A DNA stretch of 64,000 bases from Mixophyes australis (lineage: Eukaryota; Chordata; Amphibia; Anura; Limnodynastidae): NCBI GenBank assembly GCA_036250195.1, contig JAVHZZ010000004.1:256494728-256558727 (forward strand), written 5' to 3'. Within the stretch, counting starts at the first letter, position 1; each line of letters begins with the position of its first letter. Below are positions 10,789-21,701 of this stretch, in pieces. Under the pieces are notes generated by a model. It searched no databases. It had not been told where the DNA came from and saw only the letters and a program-made list of their open reading frames with translations. Made by a program: the position numbers and the translations under genes.

Positions 10789-11640
10789 AGCCTTAACAAC
10801 AATCATTTGTATGAATGTGTCAAGAATTTTCATATTGGTCTTTGTATGCTTAAATAATAAGGCGCAGGACCCCAGCGATGCACAGGAGGAAAAGGCATCA
10901 CAATCCCTGTTTTTTAGAGTCACATTGTTTGAAGAAGTAATTTTTCTTACTTGTTCAATGATTATTACTTGTTCAATATTAGCAGAATTATTTATTCAGA
11001 CAGCCAAGTTATTAATTTCTGTTTCCCTGATATACATCAATTTGTCTTTAAAATTCAGTCTGTTGTGAATACAAGTGATTCTCTAAACCATCTGCACCAA
11101 TCATTTATTTTCCATATTTTCAATGCACAGTTGCACTTATTGGGTTTATTATATGCGGGTCATTAATTCATTTTAGTTGTACAAATAAATAAAATAAATA
11201 TAAAGAGGATATGGATATTACTGAAGTACAAATATATAATGCAGTGTGTACAAGTTGGTCATTCAGATTTTGTGATCGTCGCCAAGAGAAAGGGATCTTA
11301 TTTCCCAAGAATTGTTTCAAGTCTGGATCTAGCATAAGTACATGTTGATGTCTTTGAAAACATTGTTCAATTGTCCGCCACTCTGTACAGAATGTTCCCA
11401 CCATTCTGATTTTTGAATCTGAGTTTGTCTTATTCTTATTGGTGGAATGCAATTATCCTAATACTGATTATCAACATAACTGAAATTTATATATAAATCC
11501 GTAAATGCCACATAAATATCGGAAGTCTCACCGTCGCTAAGGATTGATATATCAGTCCTCAATAAGTGATACAACTCATATTATGTATGATAACATAGAA
11601 CCAATCATCATTATTTAAACCACAGGCAGATTAGATTATG
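10789..11640. other. AT-rich unassigned DNA
   Basis: No recognised gene or element. Confidence 0.4.
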
Positions 11641-11972
11641 GTTCAGCACGGTGGCCTAGTGGTTTGCACTTCTGCCTCACAGCACTGGGGTCATAAGTTC
11701 AATTCCCGACCATGGCCTTATCTGTGAGGAGTTTGTATCCCGTGTTTGAGTGGGTTTCCTCCGGGTGCTACGGTTTCCTCCCACACTCCAAAAACATACT
11801 AGTAGGTTAATTGGCTGCTATCAAAATTGACCCTAGTCTCTGTCTGTGTGTATGTTAGGGAATTTAGACTGTAAGCTCCAATGGGGCAGGGACTGATGTG
11901 AGTGAGTTCTCTGTACAGCGCTGCGGAATCAGTGGCGCTATATAAATAAATGGTGATGATGATGATGATAGG
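11641..11972 (+). mobile_element. V-SINE, full length
   Basis: The tRNA-like head has an A box (tggcctagtgg) and a B box-like gttcaattccc (about 11697). The V-SINE central domain follows ('gggtttcctccgggtgct', 'ggtttcctcccacactcca'). It ends in an L2-like tail ('tgtacagcgctgcggaat', 'tataaataaatgg') and a GAT-type simple repeat. RNA polymerase III would transcribe it from the internal boxes, and the tail would recruit a partner LINE reverse transcriptase. Confidence 0.85.
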
Positions 11973-13059
11973 TCCTGAAAGACTATGAATAGCGTTGCTA
12001 ACTGATGTCATTAATAAAGGGAGGTCCTTCCCACATATACAACTCTCATGATTGATCCATATAATCACGTGACCCCTACAGTTGCTAACAACATCACTAA
12101 GCGACGTCATTATTAATAGGAGGAGTTTCCCCTTTATAAGATCATTTCACAGATATCTCGGCTTGCCCTGACAAAGCCTCTTAGCGAAACGCGCGTCGGC
12201 TGTGCTCTTTAGCTCCTTGTGACCCTACAAAAATATCTGCTGATTAACCATTTAAGAGACTGTTCTTTTGACTAATAAGATAAAAAATTATCAGACTATT
12301 AAGCTCGCTTATCCAGTACTGTAATAGAATATAAGCTTCAGTGATTAAATTATAACTGGAAACATGGGTCAGGTCCTAAACTATTAGTGAAAGAATAACC
12401 CCATTTATATCAGTTTACAACGGGGGAACAATTAAAATAAGGGACCAATAGGGAATTATAATACCCAACCTATGAATATTTACACAGTCCTCTTATATAC
12501 CAGATATAACAACTACATAGATACCTTGTGTCAAAATAAATTAAATAAGACAAATCTCTTTATTATAATGGTACCTATGCGTTTTGTTTGGACAAACTAA
12601 CTATTGATATTAGCTGACTTTGTTCAGTAACTATATGCACATTATATATACCAAATTGAGCAACAACACAGCCAGGTAGTCATCAGCTACCTTTTTAACA
12701 GCCAATATTAGCTCTGGCAATCACATTCTCTACTCATATTTTAATATTTCGCAACTAGTTCTTTGAAGAATTCATTTTCTTTTTTATTTTAATATTAACG
12801 ATAATAATAACGTTATAATATTTTAAGGCTTATGGCCAATAGAGTGCCTTGTTTTTCAAACACACTTTTTCTTCTCTCGTTCGTAATAATATTGACTCTT
12901 CATGGTGTGTGAGTGCACCCTCCTTTGAATATATGGGTAAACTATCCCTTTATAGAATTATTTTAAAGGAGTATTTTGGCATTCCTGGTGCAGTGCAACT
13001 CTAAATTGCTGAGAGTCACAACAACGGCAGGCATTTTAGGGACTTCTATACAAGGCAGG
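11973..13059. other. Unassigned AT-rich DNA
   Basis: About 12165-12205 holds 'agcgaaacgcgcgtcgg', a GC-rich phrase I associate with vertebrate repeat consensus sequences but cannot place. Otherwise nothing recognised. Confidence 0.35.
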
Positions 13060-13290
13060 GTTTTATAAACCTATATACGATACCTATATACGATACAGGA
13101 AGCATTTCACTGACTGATATACAATACAGAGTGCTTTACAGTTACCCATATACAATACATCCCAGAAACCGATGCACAATACAGCGTGCATCCTAGTGAT
13201 TGCTTTTTAAAACAGAAAGTATTCTAGTGACCACCCCACAATACAGTCAGCATCCTGAAAACCAGCGCACAATAAAGAGATAAAATAAAT
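13060..13290. repeat. Degenerate short-period tandem repeat
   Basis: Imperfect units of about 40-50 bp share 'acaatacag' and 'catcctagtga' (for example about 13110, 13160, 13210, 13250). Strongly decayed. Confidence 0.5.
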
Positions 13291-13713
13291 TAAAATAAAT
13301 ATTAATAAATCAAAGTGATTGCCGTACAATGTAAAGGGCATTCATGTATACACTGAGTATAGGTCTTGGTCATTGAGATGTCTATTAGAGTCAGTGACTC
13401 AGATCTCGGTAAACATACTGATCAGGGTGCTAAAGACACCTCCCTCATAATACTTACTTGAAGCCGTGTAGATGCTGACGTCCATCTTGGCTTGTCTCAG
13501 CCTCTTCTTGAGTCCTAGTTGAGGCCTTGAAAAAGAAACAGGCGCGCTTCTTTAAATTAATGTAATGTGTACAAGTGTATAAAATCATTTGAGACGGCAG
13601 CCAAGGACAAATAAGACCATGAGCAAGTGCAAATAAAAGAAAAATGTTGTCCGGCGCTCAGAAACAAACAAAATATATAAATCACTGTGTCAGCATAAAC
13701 ATAAAGGAGAATT

Positions 13714-14060
13714 TGTGCAAAATATAGCTATATTGGGGTTAAGCTCACCTGCCAGCGTCAAGGCATCTCCTGTAGGTGAGACCCTAAGCTAGTGATACAA
13801 ATTTGCAAAAAATAAACTAGAAAATAGTGAAAGAGAAACAGGCGCGCCTGTTTCTCTTTCACTATTTTCTAGTTTGTTTTTTGGAAGTTGACCACTCCCT
13901 ACAGGTGCTGCAGGATTTATAAGATGGAGGTTCAGGGGAAGGTTTTAAATAGAACACCCTGAATATAAATTTGTATCACTAGTTTAGGGACTCACCTACA
14001 GGAGATGCCTTGACGCTGGCAGGTGAGCTTAACCCCAATATAGCTATATTGTGCACAAAA
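13714..14060. repeat. Large foldback with internal 62-nt palindrome
   Basis: The arm at about 13714-13806 ('tatagctatattggggtta', 'cacctgccagcgtcaagg') is repeated as its reverse complement at about 13962-14060. Between them, 13814-13875 is a perfect 62-nt palindrome centred on caggcgcgcctg. This is a hairpin-forming structure of unknown origin, possibly a foldback transposon remnant. Confidence 0.8.
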
Positions 14061-14475
14061 TGCCCTAGTTCATAGTATGTCCCCAATTCATGGTATGCCA
14101 CATAGTTGTGCCCCAATACATAGAATGCCACATAGTTGTTCCTCAATACATTGACTGCCACATAGTTGTGCCCCAGTATATTGACTGCCACATAGTTGTG
14201 CCCCCAATACATTGAATGCCACATAGTTGTGCCCCCAATACATTGAATGCCACATAGTTGTGCCTCCAATACATTGGCTGCTAACAAATTGACCCTAGTC
14301 TGTGTGTGTGTGTGTGTGTGTTAGGGAATTTAGACTGTAAGCCCCAATGGAGCAGGGACTGATGTGAGTGAGTTCTCTGTACAGCGCTGCGGAATTAGTT
14401 GTGCTATATAAATAAATGGTGATGATGATGATCATTGAATGACACATAGTTGTGCCCCCAGTACATTTTGTGCCT
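14061..14475. repeat. Minisatellite, ~38-40-bp units
   Basis: Repeats of 'gccacatagttgtgcccc' plus 'aatacattgaat', about six units before a SINE fragment at 14277-14432 and part of one after it. Confidence 0.85.
14277..14432 (+). mobile_element. 5'-truncated V-SINE fragment within the minisatellite
   Basis: Contains only the V-SINE 3' half ('aattgaccctagtctgtg', a TG run, 'tgtacagcgctgcggaatt', GAT repeat). CATTG at 14272-14276 and 14433-14437 is a plausible short target duplication. Confidence 0.75.
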
Positions 14476-14829
14476 CATACTTACCTTTGAAGTCAACCCA
14501 CACATCTTCCATTCCACAGCGATTCCTGAGAGCTGCTTCACTAAAGCTGCCCATGATAGCCGAAACTGAGCTGCTGCGCATGCTTTAGTGAAGCAGCTGC
14601 AGAGCACCGGCGTGCCAGATGGGAGTGGTCTGCGTGCCATGTCTGGCATGTGTAACGGGGCTTGCCGACCTCTGCACTACAGCAACTCAGGAATCAATGA
14701 TAACAGTTTATTTTGGCAATAGATTTGCCCATGGATTCCAGGGCAATAAACAAGTTAGCATCAACAATGAACTATTGGTAATAATTGAGTAAGTTCACAA
14801 AAAGCAATCAGTGTTCACAGTGAAAAGTA
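14476..14829. other. Unassigned DNA with a short inverted repeat
   Basis: 'gctgcttcactaaagc' (about 14531) and 'gctttagtgaagcagc' (about 14582) form an inverted pair. No gene recognised. Confidence 0.4.
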
Positions 14830-16975
14830 GGGATATATAAGCAAGTGAACAGCCAGTTCTTAAAGTTGATGTGTTGGAAGCAGGAAAAATGGGCAAGCAT
14901 AAGGATTTGAGCAACTTTGACAAGGGACAAATTGTGATGGCTAGACGACTGGGTCAGAGCATCTCCAAAACGACAGATTTGGTGTGTCCAGTATGTAGTG
15001 GTTAGTGCCTACCAAAAGTGGTCTAAGGTAGGAGAACTGGTAAACCTCTGACAGGGTCATTTGCATCCAAGGCCCATTGATGCATGTGGGGAGTGAAGGG
15101 TAGCTCATCTGGTCCAATCACACAGAAGAACTACTGTAGCATAAATTGCTAAAACAGTTATTGCTGGCTATCATAGAAAGGTGTCAGAACAAACAGTGCA
15201 TTCTAGCTTGCTTTGTATGGGGCTACATAGCCACAGACTAGTTAGAGTGCCCATGCTGACCCCTGTCCACCACCAAAAGTGCCTACAATGTGCACGTGAA
15301 TGGCAGAAATGGAGCACTGGAAGATAGTGACTTTGTCTGATTAATCATTTTTTTTATTACATACCTGGCCCGCCGATCACTCAGTTGGGTCCTGGACTAC
15401 TTACCTGAGGCGTCTTCTACTCCAGTTCCTCTGACCGGCGCCATCTTGCCTCCAGTCTGTACATGCGCAGATCGGTTTCTTAACTGTTCCTATTGGCTGG
15501 CGCCCTCTATTGGTTACATTACTTAAGGACACCTGTTTCATTCATTCACTACCAGTTCTTTGAGTCTCTCCTAGAGTGTGGACACTTTTTCTGTCTCCTG
15601 TGTACTTTTGCAGCTATTTATATGCTTCCAGCCTACCCGTACCTGTAGGGTATTCCTGGCCACAGCTTCGCTATCTACCCTGCACCAATATAGTGTACTC
15701 TCTACTACCTGGATCCCTGCCGCAAATGCTGTACTCCTCCTGGTTCAGCCCCGGTGCTCCTAAACGTATCTGGACCCAAGTGTACATTTAGCCGCAGATC
15801 CATTCCTCATCAGTACCTGTATTGTCTATTAAATACTATCTGGATCCCTGCCGCAAACACTGTACTCCTCCTAGTCCAGCCCCAGTGCTCCCAAGCATAT
15901 CTGGACTCAAGTGTACATTTAGCTGCAGAGCCACATTCTCACCAGTAGTTGTATTGTCTATTAATATCACCTGGACCTCTGCTGTGAACGCTGTACTCCT
16001 CCTGATCCAGCTTCAGTGCTTCCTAGCATATCTGGACCCAAGTGTACTTCTACCGCAGATCCTATTTCCTCCAGCCCTTGTACTCCATACTAAACATTTC
16101 CTGGACCTCTGCCGCTGCTGCTGACCCAGCTCCCGTGCTTCCCAGCATACCTGGACCTAGTACCTACCTGGTCGCATATCACAGTTATCCTGGTACTGGT
16201 AGTCCTACTCTGCACCATCTCACCATCTACTCCAATCTCTCCCCTAGATCTCGCCTTACAGCAACTAGGAGAGCTGAGTCCTGCGGCGCGAAAGCTGGCA
16301 AGCCCATATCCCCTTGCGGGGTCACTGTTGAAAACCTTTCATGTCATTAGACTCCGTGCCTTCTGGGAGGTAGTGCCAAATTAGACAGGTCAAAGGGTCC
16401 TACCTGTTGCCAGACTTGTGACAGTTTTCTTTTACACCATGTGGATGGTTCGGGTGCGTGTGCGTGGTTTACCTGGGGAAGAAAAGGCACCAGGATGCAA
16501 TATGGGAAGAATGCAAGCCGACAGAGGCAGTGTGGTGATCTGGGCATTGTTCCACTGGGAAACATTGGGTTCTGGCATTCATGTGGATGTTACATTGACA
16601 AGTGCCACTTACCTAGACATTATTGCAAACTAGCAGACCATATACAATCCTTCATGGCAACGATATTCTATGATGGCAGTGGCCTCTTTCAGGAGGATAA
16701 TCCGCCCCGCTACACTTCCAAATGCCTCAGATCTCAATCTGATTGAGCATTTGTGAGATATGCTGGAAAAACAAGTCCGAACCATGGAGGCCCCACCTCG
16801 CAATTTACAGGACTTAATGGATCTGCTGCTAACATCTCAGTGTCAGATACCACAGGACACCTTCATTGGTCTTGTAGAATCCATTCCTCGAGGAGTTTAA
16901 GCTGTTTTGGTGACACAAGGGGGACCTACATAATATTAGGCAGGTTGTTTTAATGTTGTGGCTGATTGGTATATA
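14830..16975 (+). pseudogene. Tc1/mariner-like transposon relic split by a solo LTR
   Basis: The left half (about 14830-15354) reads from [20 protein letters not shown] and later VPMLTPVHHQKC-like text. The right half (16424-16975) resumes at HHVDGSGA-like sequence, then 'PGEEKAPGCNMGRMQA' and the transposase C-terminus. It ends near 'ttttaatgttgtggctgatt', which resembles the Tc1 terminal repeat. There are many stops and shifts, and a deletion of roughly 90 bp near 16715. A cut-and-paste DDE transposase is encoded in intact relatives; this copy is dead. The 5' terminal repeat was not found. Confidence 0.8.
15355..16423 (+). mobile_element. Solo LTR inside the Tc1-like relic
   Basis: A C/T-rich segment ends 'cttgtgaca' and begins TATTACATACC, probably a mutated TGTTAC terminus. 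The flanks are TTTTT (15350-15354) and GTTTT (16424-16428), a 5-bp duplication with one mismatch in a T run. It contains three to four ~131-bp internal repeats marked by 'ctgtactcctcct' (about 15730, 15861, 15992). Promoter-bearing LTR remnant of Ty3/gypsy character. Confidence 0.7.
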
Positions 16976-17112
16976 GCAACAGGTATGCATCTCAGCACCT
17001 GCATGACAAAATCTCTCATCATGCACTATTTTTATAACATTAAACTTCACTTAGGCTTCCTTTGCCTCAGTTTAGCTGCCAATATGACAGATATTTATAA
17101 TGGTCACTACTG

Positions 17113-17262
17113 GTATTGAAAGCAATCTTCTCCTTGCAAGATCCTAATTAGATTGTATGCTTTCCGTAGATCAGTCTTGAAGAAGATGGTATCCTCCTTA
17201 ATTTGATCAAACAGTTCTGAATTTAATGGTAATGGTACCCGTTTTTCATGGTTATTTTTTTT
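17113..17262 (-). pseudogene. Ty3/gypsy reverse transcriptase fragment, antisense
   Basis: The minus strand reads SELFDQIKEDTIFFKTDLRK then AYNLIRI, matching TELFDRIKGARIFTKLDLRG then AYNLIRI in the gypsy element at 26102. Only about 50 codons are recognisable. Confidence 0.7.
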
Positions 17263-17327
17263 GTTAAGGTTCCACTAATCAGTACAGGGACACAAGCCAC
17301 CAAATTTTTGGGCAACAGAATCATCAT

Positions 17328-17660
17328 CATCATTGTTTAATTATTAGGTACCACAGCTTTTGTAGTAGCAGACAGTCATCTTACAGAAATGACAAACATG
17401 AGTACAATAGATGTAATGACAGATATAGATAATAGCAGTGATATGAATACAATTAAGCATAAAAACGCCTCCATGGATGGCCATCGTGAGCTAGCAATAA
17501 TATCATGAGGTAGCAGAGGATTCAGCTTAAGACATGACAACAAAGCTGCATGAGGGAGACAAATATAGGGAGGAGAGGACCCTGCACGTGAGAGCTTACA
17601 TTCTAGAGGGAAGGGGTAAAGAGAGATATTTGGTGTAAATGGGGTAAACAGATGAGGCTA
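17328..17660 (-). mobile_element. L2-like LINE 3' relic, antisense
   Basis: Starts with 'atcatcatcatcattg' and 'taggtaccacagc', and later has 'gagagcttacattctagagg', the reversed order of the LINE tail and 3' UTR. Diverged. Confidence 0.5.
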
Positions 17661-17959
17661 AGAAAGTGGAGATGGTCTAATTAAACCTTTTTCAGTGTTT
17701 TCTTTAATTTAATCTTCATTAGATTTGGATTCATGAATGGACAAGGGTTATAGCTTACCCTTGGGGAGTTTAGCCCAAGGTCAGTGGGGCAATCAAAACA
17801 TGTGAGTAGGAAGCACATCAACAGACTCTTCACAAATAAACCTCAGAAAATTCCCTATAATGAATAGGCAGAGACACTAACTCAGTAGCAGCAAGACAGA
17901 GTGAGCAGCATATACAGTGTTCCATACAATAACTATTCCAGCGAGCTACATCCACAGAT
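17661..17959. other. Unassigned DNA
   Basis: Nothing recognised. Confidence 0.4.
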
Positions 17960-18012
17960 GCCCAGTGCGGCGGTTCCCAGGGGTGCCGCGGCGCTGTCAC
18001 TGGGGTGCCGCA

Positions 18013-18208
18013 GGCCATCCATAAAAAAAAAGAGAACACAGAAGCTTACCAATCCGCGTGGCGCCGGGACCCAGTAGACTCCTCTCTCCCGCAGCAGCTG
18101 TCACTGACGTCGATATTCAGTGACAGCTGCGGGAGAGAGGAGGCTGCTGGGTCCCGGCACCGCGCGGATTGGTAAGTTTCTGTGTTCTCTTTTTTTTTTT
18201 TATGGATG
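18013..18208. repeat. Inverted repeat within the hAT-like element
   Basis: Arms of about 90 bp ('gagaacacagaagcttacca' against its complement near 18170) surround a short centre at about 18107-18116 ('gacgtcgata'). Confidence 0.85.
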
Positions 18209-18217
18209 GCGCGGGGC

Positions 18218-19190
18218 AGAGTGAAAAGGATCGTGACAGCGGGGCAGCAGAGGACAGTGTGACAGCGGGGCAGCAGAGGACAGTGTGACAGTGGGGCAGC
18301 AGAGGACAGTGTGACAGCGGGGCAGAGGAGGACAGTGTGACAGCGGGGCAGCAGAGGACAGTGTGACAGCGGGGCAGCAGAGGACAGTGTGACAGCGGGG
18401 CAGAGGAGGACAGTGTGACAGCGGGGCAGAGGAGGACAGTGTGACAGCGGGGCAGCAGAGGACAGTGTGACAGCGGGGCAGAGGAGGACAGTGTGACAGC
18501 GGGGCAGAGGAGGACAGTGTGACAGCGGAGGGGGACAGTGTGACAGCGGAGGGGGACAGTGGGCAGCAGAGGGGGACAGTGGGGCAGCAGGGGGTGACAG
18601 AGAGGGCAGCGTGACAAGGGGCAGCAGAGGGCGGCAGCTTGACAGAGGGCTGCAGAGGGGGCAGCGTGCCTGGGGGCAGAGTGCCTGGATGCAGAGGGGG
18701 TAGCGTGACAGGGGGCAGCGTGACAGAGTACTGCAGAGGGGGCAGAGTGACAGGGGGCAGCAGAGGGTGGCAGCGTGACAGAGGGCTGCAGAGGGGGCAG
18801 CGTGACAGAGGGCTGCAGAGAGGGCAGCGTGAGAGAGGGCAGAGGAGGGGGACAGCGTGACAGGGCAGAGGAGGGGGACAGCGTGACAGAGGGCAGAGGA
18901 GGGGGACAGCGTGAGAGAGGGCAGAGGAGGGGGACAGCGTGAGAGAGGGCATCGGAGGGGGACAGCGTGAGAGAGGGCATCGGAGGGGGACAGCGTGAGA
19001 GAGGGCATCGGAGGGGGACAGCGTGACAGAGGGCAGAGGAGGGGACAGCGTGACAGAGAGCAGAGGAGGGGACAGCGTGACAGAGGGGGCAGAGTGCCTG
19101 GATGCAGAGGGGGCAGAGTGCCTGGATGCAGAGGGGGCAGAGTGCCTGGATGCAGAGGGGGCAGAGTGCCTGGATGCAGAGGGGGCATTT
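18218..19190. repeat. G/A-rich minisatellite array
   Basis: Early units are 26-29 bp variants of 'gacagcggggcagcagagga'. Later units shift to 'gagggcagaggagggggaca' and finally four 26-bp 'gtgcctggatgcagaggg' units. All three minus-strand frames stay open for over 340 codons because the units lack stop complements. These are low-complexity artefacts, not proteins. The purine-rich strand has many G runs and could form quadruplexes. Confidence 0.95.
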
Positions 19191-19484
19191 TTGCATACAA
19201 CTAAATAAGTATTTTTGTCGTGACCTAAATACATATTACAATTTTTTGACCCAACTACTTCTAAAACAGGGCTGCTCAGTAATTATTTTGGAGGGGTGCC
19301 TTGAAAAAATTTGGAGACTCTAAGGGTGCCGCGAACTGCAAAAGTTTGGGAACCACTGGCCCAGTGAGTTACTGGATTGCATCTAGCCAGCTATGGGTAG
19401 CCTAATACTATCAGAAAAGAAGGTGACTGCCTATAAGGCACTTGCTGTATGCATACAGACACAGCACACAGCAGGATATGCACA

Positions 19485-19504
19485 ATGTGTGTGTGTGTGT
19501 GTGT
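19485..19504. repeat. (TG)n microsatellite
   Basis: About ten TG units directly before the 5' LTR of the ERV. Confidence 0.9.
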
Positions 19505-19508
19505 ATAT

Positions 19509-20356
19509 TGTCGAAGTAAGCAAATTGGATAAAGTCATTTCAATTAATATCGAGCAAACTTGATTGTCTTTGTCTGAAATTATGCGTAGAGCACTATACT
19601 GCGTAAAAGGGCGTATCCAGCCGCAACACGTGGCAATAAACAGTTTCTACACTTTTACACACATTCCCACAAACATAAACATTTGTAAATAGTACACATT
19701 AATTGTAGTTGCAACACATAGTCATTTATGTCGAAATATAGTAGAATTCATGTTTAATAAAGGAGGTATATGCATACTAGTGAAACCTACGGTTCAGGTT
19801 AAGGGAAATATGTCATGTCTGATATCATATTAATCCCCTTTACATCAGCAGCTGTCCGGTGCATTCGGTGAAGAGATCGCACATTGCATACTCTAGTTAT
19901 TGATGTTAGGAAATAAACCTTTAATATGATACTGACTGTGAAATGCTAATGGACTGATTGTAATTGGAGTTTTGGGGGGAAGAACAGAGCTCATCCCCTG
20001 CAGAGATGACCCCCACCTTTGGATTCCTTAGATTGAATCAGCCTATGATGTGCAACTCCCTGGACCCTCCTGAAGCCTGGACCAATAGAAGCAAGCTAAA
20101 CCATCTGCATTGTTTCACTGTATCTCTTTTTGCATATAAGCAGTAGCTCTCATGTAGTGTTCAGTCACCTTGACCACAGACTTCAGACCTGAACGACTGT
20201 ACAATGGATCCAGAGCGCCTGCGATAAGTAACAGCTGTACTTATTATTATTTCGCTTGAATTATTCTGCTACTTTCTGAGAATAAATATTTGTGCGTTGG
20301 AAACACAAATCGAGATTCGACAATCGTTATTGGATAGCGACAAAACACTCTTAACA
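19509..20356 (+). repeat. 5' LTR of the ERV
   Basis: Begins TGTCGAAGTAAGC and ends CTCTTAACA. It has a TATA-like 'gcatataagcag' (about 20133) and an AATAAA (about 20280), giving a U3-R-U5 order. It shares the 'cagctgtccggtgc' block with the older LTR at 4128. It would drive retroviral transcription; the downstream genome is defective. Confidence 0.88.
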
Positions 20357-20397
20357 ATTTGGGGGCTCGTCCAGGACAATTTGGGGGCTCGCAGCGG
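20354..20397 (+). promoter_or_regulatory. Primer binding site, proline tRNA type, duplicated
   Basis: TGGGGGCTCGTCC begins at 20360, four bases after the LTR end, matching the 3' end complement of tRNA-Pro used by gammaretroviruses. A second copy, acaatttgggggctcg, follows at 20376-20397, so a 22-bp unit is tandemly duplicated. Confidence 0.8.
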
Positions 20398-21289
20398 AGA
20401 TTTCATTGCCGGACGAAGGGTGGAGACGCGTCATATACGGGTAAGAACGCAATGTGTTCAAAACCTGAGTTTACTCTGTGTTATGAAACCGAATGTCCAT
20501 TTTGCATAATCTGAAGGTGCGCTAACTAGAATCTAGGGACAAAAGAGAAAACTGTTTCTTTTTCTGTCATATTGCGTTTTGATATATTGTATTGCATAGC
20601 GTTTGTGTACTTCCTGCTTAGCGTATGTGAACTTCCGGTAGATTTGCCACGTGGTTAAACAATCGTTTTGATAGTTATCATATGTGCATAGTATAATTAC
20701 TTGTGAAAGCCTCTGAGACATTATTACTATTGTTGGGAACTTTTGATTTACTGCGCAGAAAAGGTGTATAGTGTGTGATGTTGTAACGTAGATACACTGT
20801 TTATTGTTGAGGTGCTCAGTTGCTGTCTGACGAGGCAGGTATACGGGGCAGGTATATATCGGGAGCGAAAACAAAGGAAGTTTTTGCGCGCGCTCCCAAG
20901 AGTAATCGCAACGTTTATTCATAATTAGTATTTGTAAGCGTTGCGATCGGACTGCACGGCAAGGAAAGCCGTGATTGTAACTTGAGAAGGCAGCGGGGAG
21001 GAATTACATTGGAAAGGCTGGTTGATTGTATCGACTTTGTGCTACCAGTTGTAATAAACTCAACAGATTTTTGTGGTTTAGCCAGGGTATCGAGGAGCTG
21101 ATAGCCCTTGGGTCCCACAGTGATATTTTCTGTGTTAGGGGTCCTCGTTTGGTACGAGAGGAAGCGAGTGGACGCGGCTTGAGCAAATACGTCCACGGCC
21201 AGTAAGAGATCTCTAGCGGTAGAGTGTTTGTAGCAAAGGGTTGAAAGTGTTTGTGGAAGTGTGGTCTGCATAGACTGGTACTGTTTAAC
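20398..21289 (+). other. ERV leader region
   Basis: About 0.9 kb between the PBS and the first gag ATG, where packaging signals and a splice donor would be expected. No specific site can be assigned by eye. Confidence 0.5.
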
Positions 21290-21511
21290 ATGGGTGCTAA
21301 GCATACGCTAGAGATGGCCAGTGTACTGCCTAAGGAAGGGCCTATTGGTTCAGCACGGTTTCTTATGTGCAAGAAATATGGTGCATACGCAACTGCGTAT
21401 TGTGACACATGGGTCGAGATGACCAAAGAGTGTGTTAGGCCTTTCCCAACAATAGGGAGAAGCGGAAGTAGGTGTGGCGAAAAGCGTGCGCACAACGGAA
21501 GTAGCCGTTGA
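21290..21511 (+). pseudogene. gag: ERV gag, matrix N-terminal part
   Basis: The start at 21290 gives MGAKHTLEMASVLPKEG. Glycine 2 is a likely myristoylation site that would direct matrix protein to the membrane. The frame reaches a TGA at 21509-21511 after 74 codons, while the rest of gag lies in a different frame from 21702, so at least one indel separates the two parts. Composition and the MG start fit a gamma/epsilon-like Gag. An upstream in-frame start at 21251 is less likely because it would bury the myristoylation signal. Confidence 0.7.
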
Positions 21512-21701
21512 GAAGCATAGAGAACTCAGCGCAAGCGCGCTCCCCTCCACCCTATGTGGCGGGAGGGGTAAGTACAGCCGTTATTAAAAATGAAAAAAAG
21601 GAAATTGCTAAGTTATATCCTTTTTAAGTCAGTTTAAAGCAAGTGTTTATGAAGAAGAGGATGAACCCACGGTAATTTCAGCCATTGCCCATGCTGTTAA
21701 T

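Larger units (their letters stand above)
17968..19358 (-). mobile_element. hAT-like element containing a ~1 kb minisatellite
   Basis: The right terminus, read on the minus strand, is CAGTGGTTCCCAAACTTTTG. The left terminus CGGCGGTTCCCA is the same inverted repeat with two changes. GCCCAGTG is duplicated exactly outside both ends (17960-17967 and 19359-19366), an 8-bp hAT-type duplication. Inside are a ~195-bp foldback (18013-18208), a G/A-rich minisatellite (18218-19190) and about 170 bp of unique right-end DNA. No transposase is present. Confidence 0.8.

Noticed and set aside
11641..11720. tRNA-like sequence with A and B boxes
   Set aside because: It is the head of a V-SINE; the same head recurs at 63590 on the minus strand and continues into SINE body and LINE-like tail.
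18046..19234. Three overlapping minus-strand frames of 344-384 codons, rich in P, S, L, H and C
   Set aside because: They are three readings of one G/A-rich minisatellite whose unit lacks stop complements. No domain, and composition follows the repeat.
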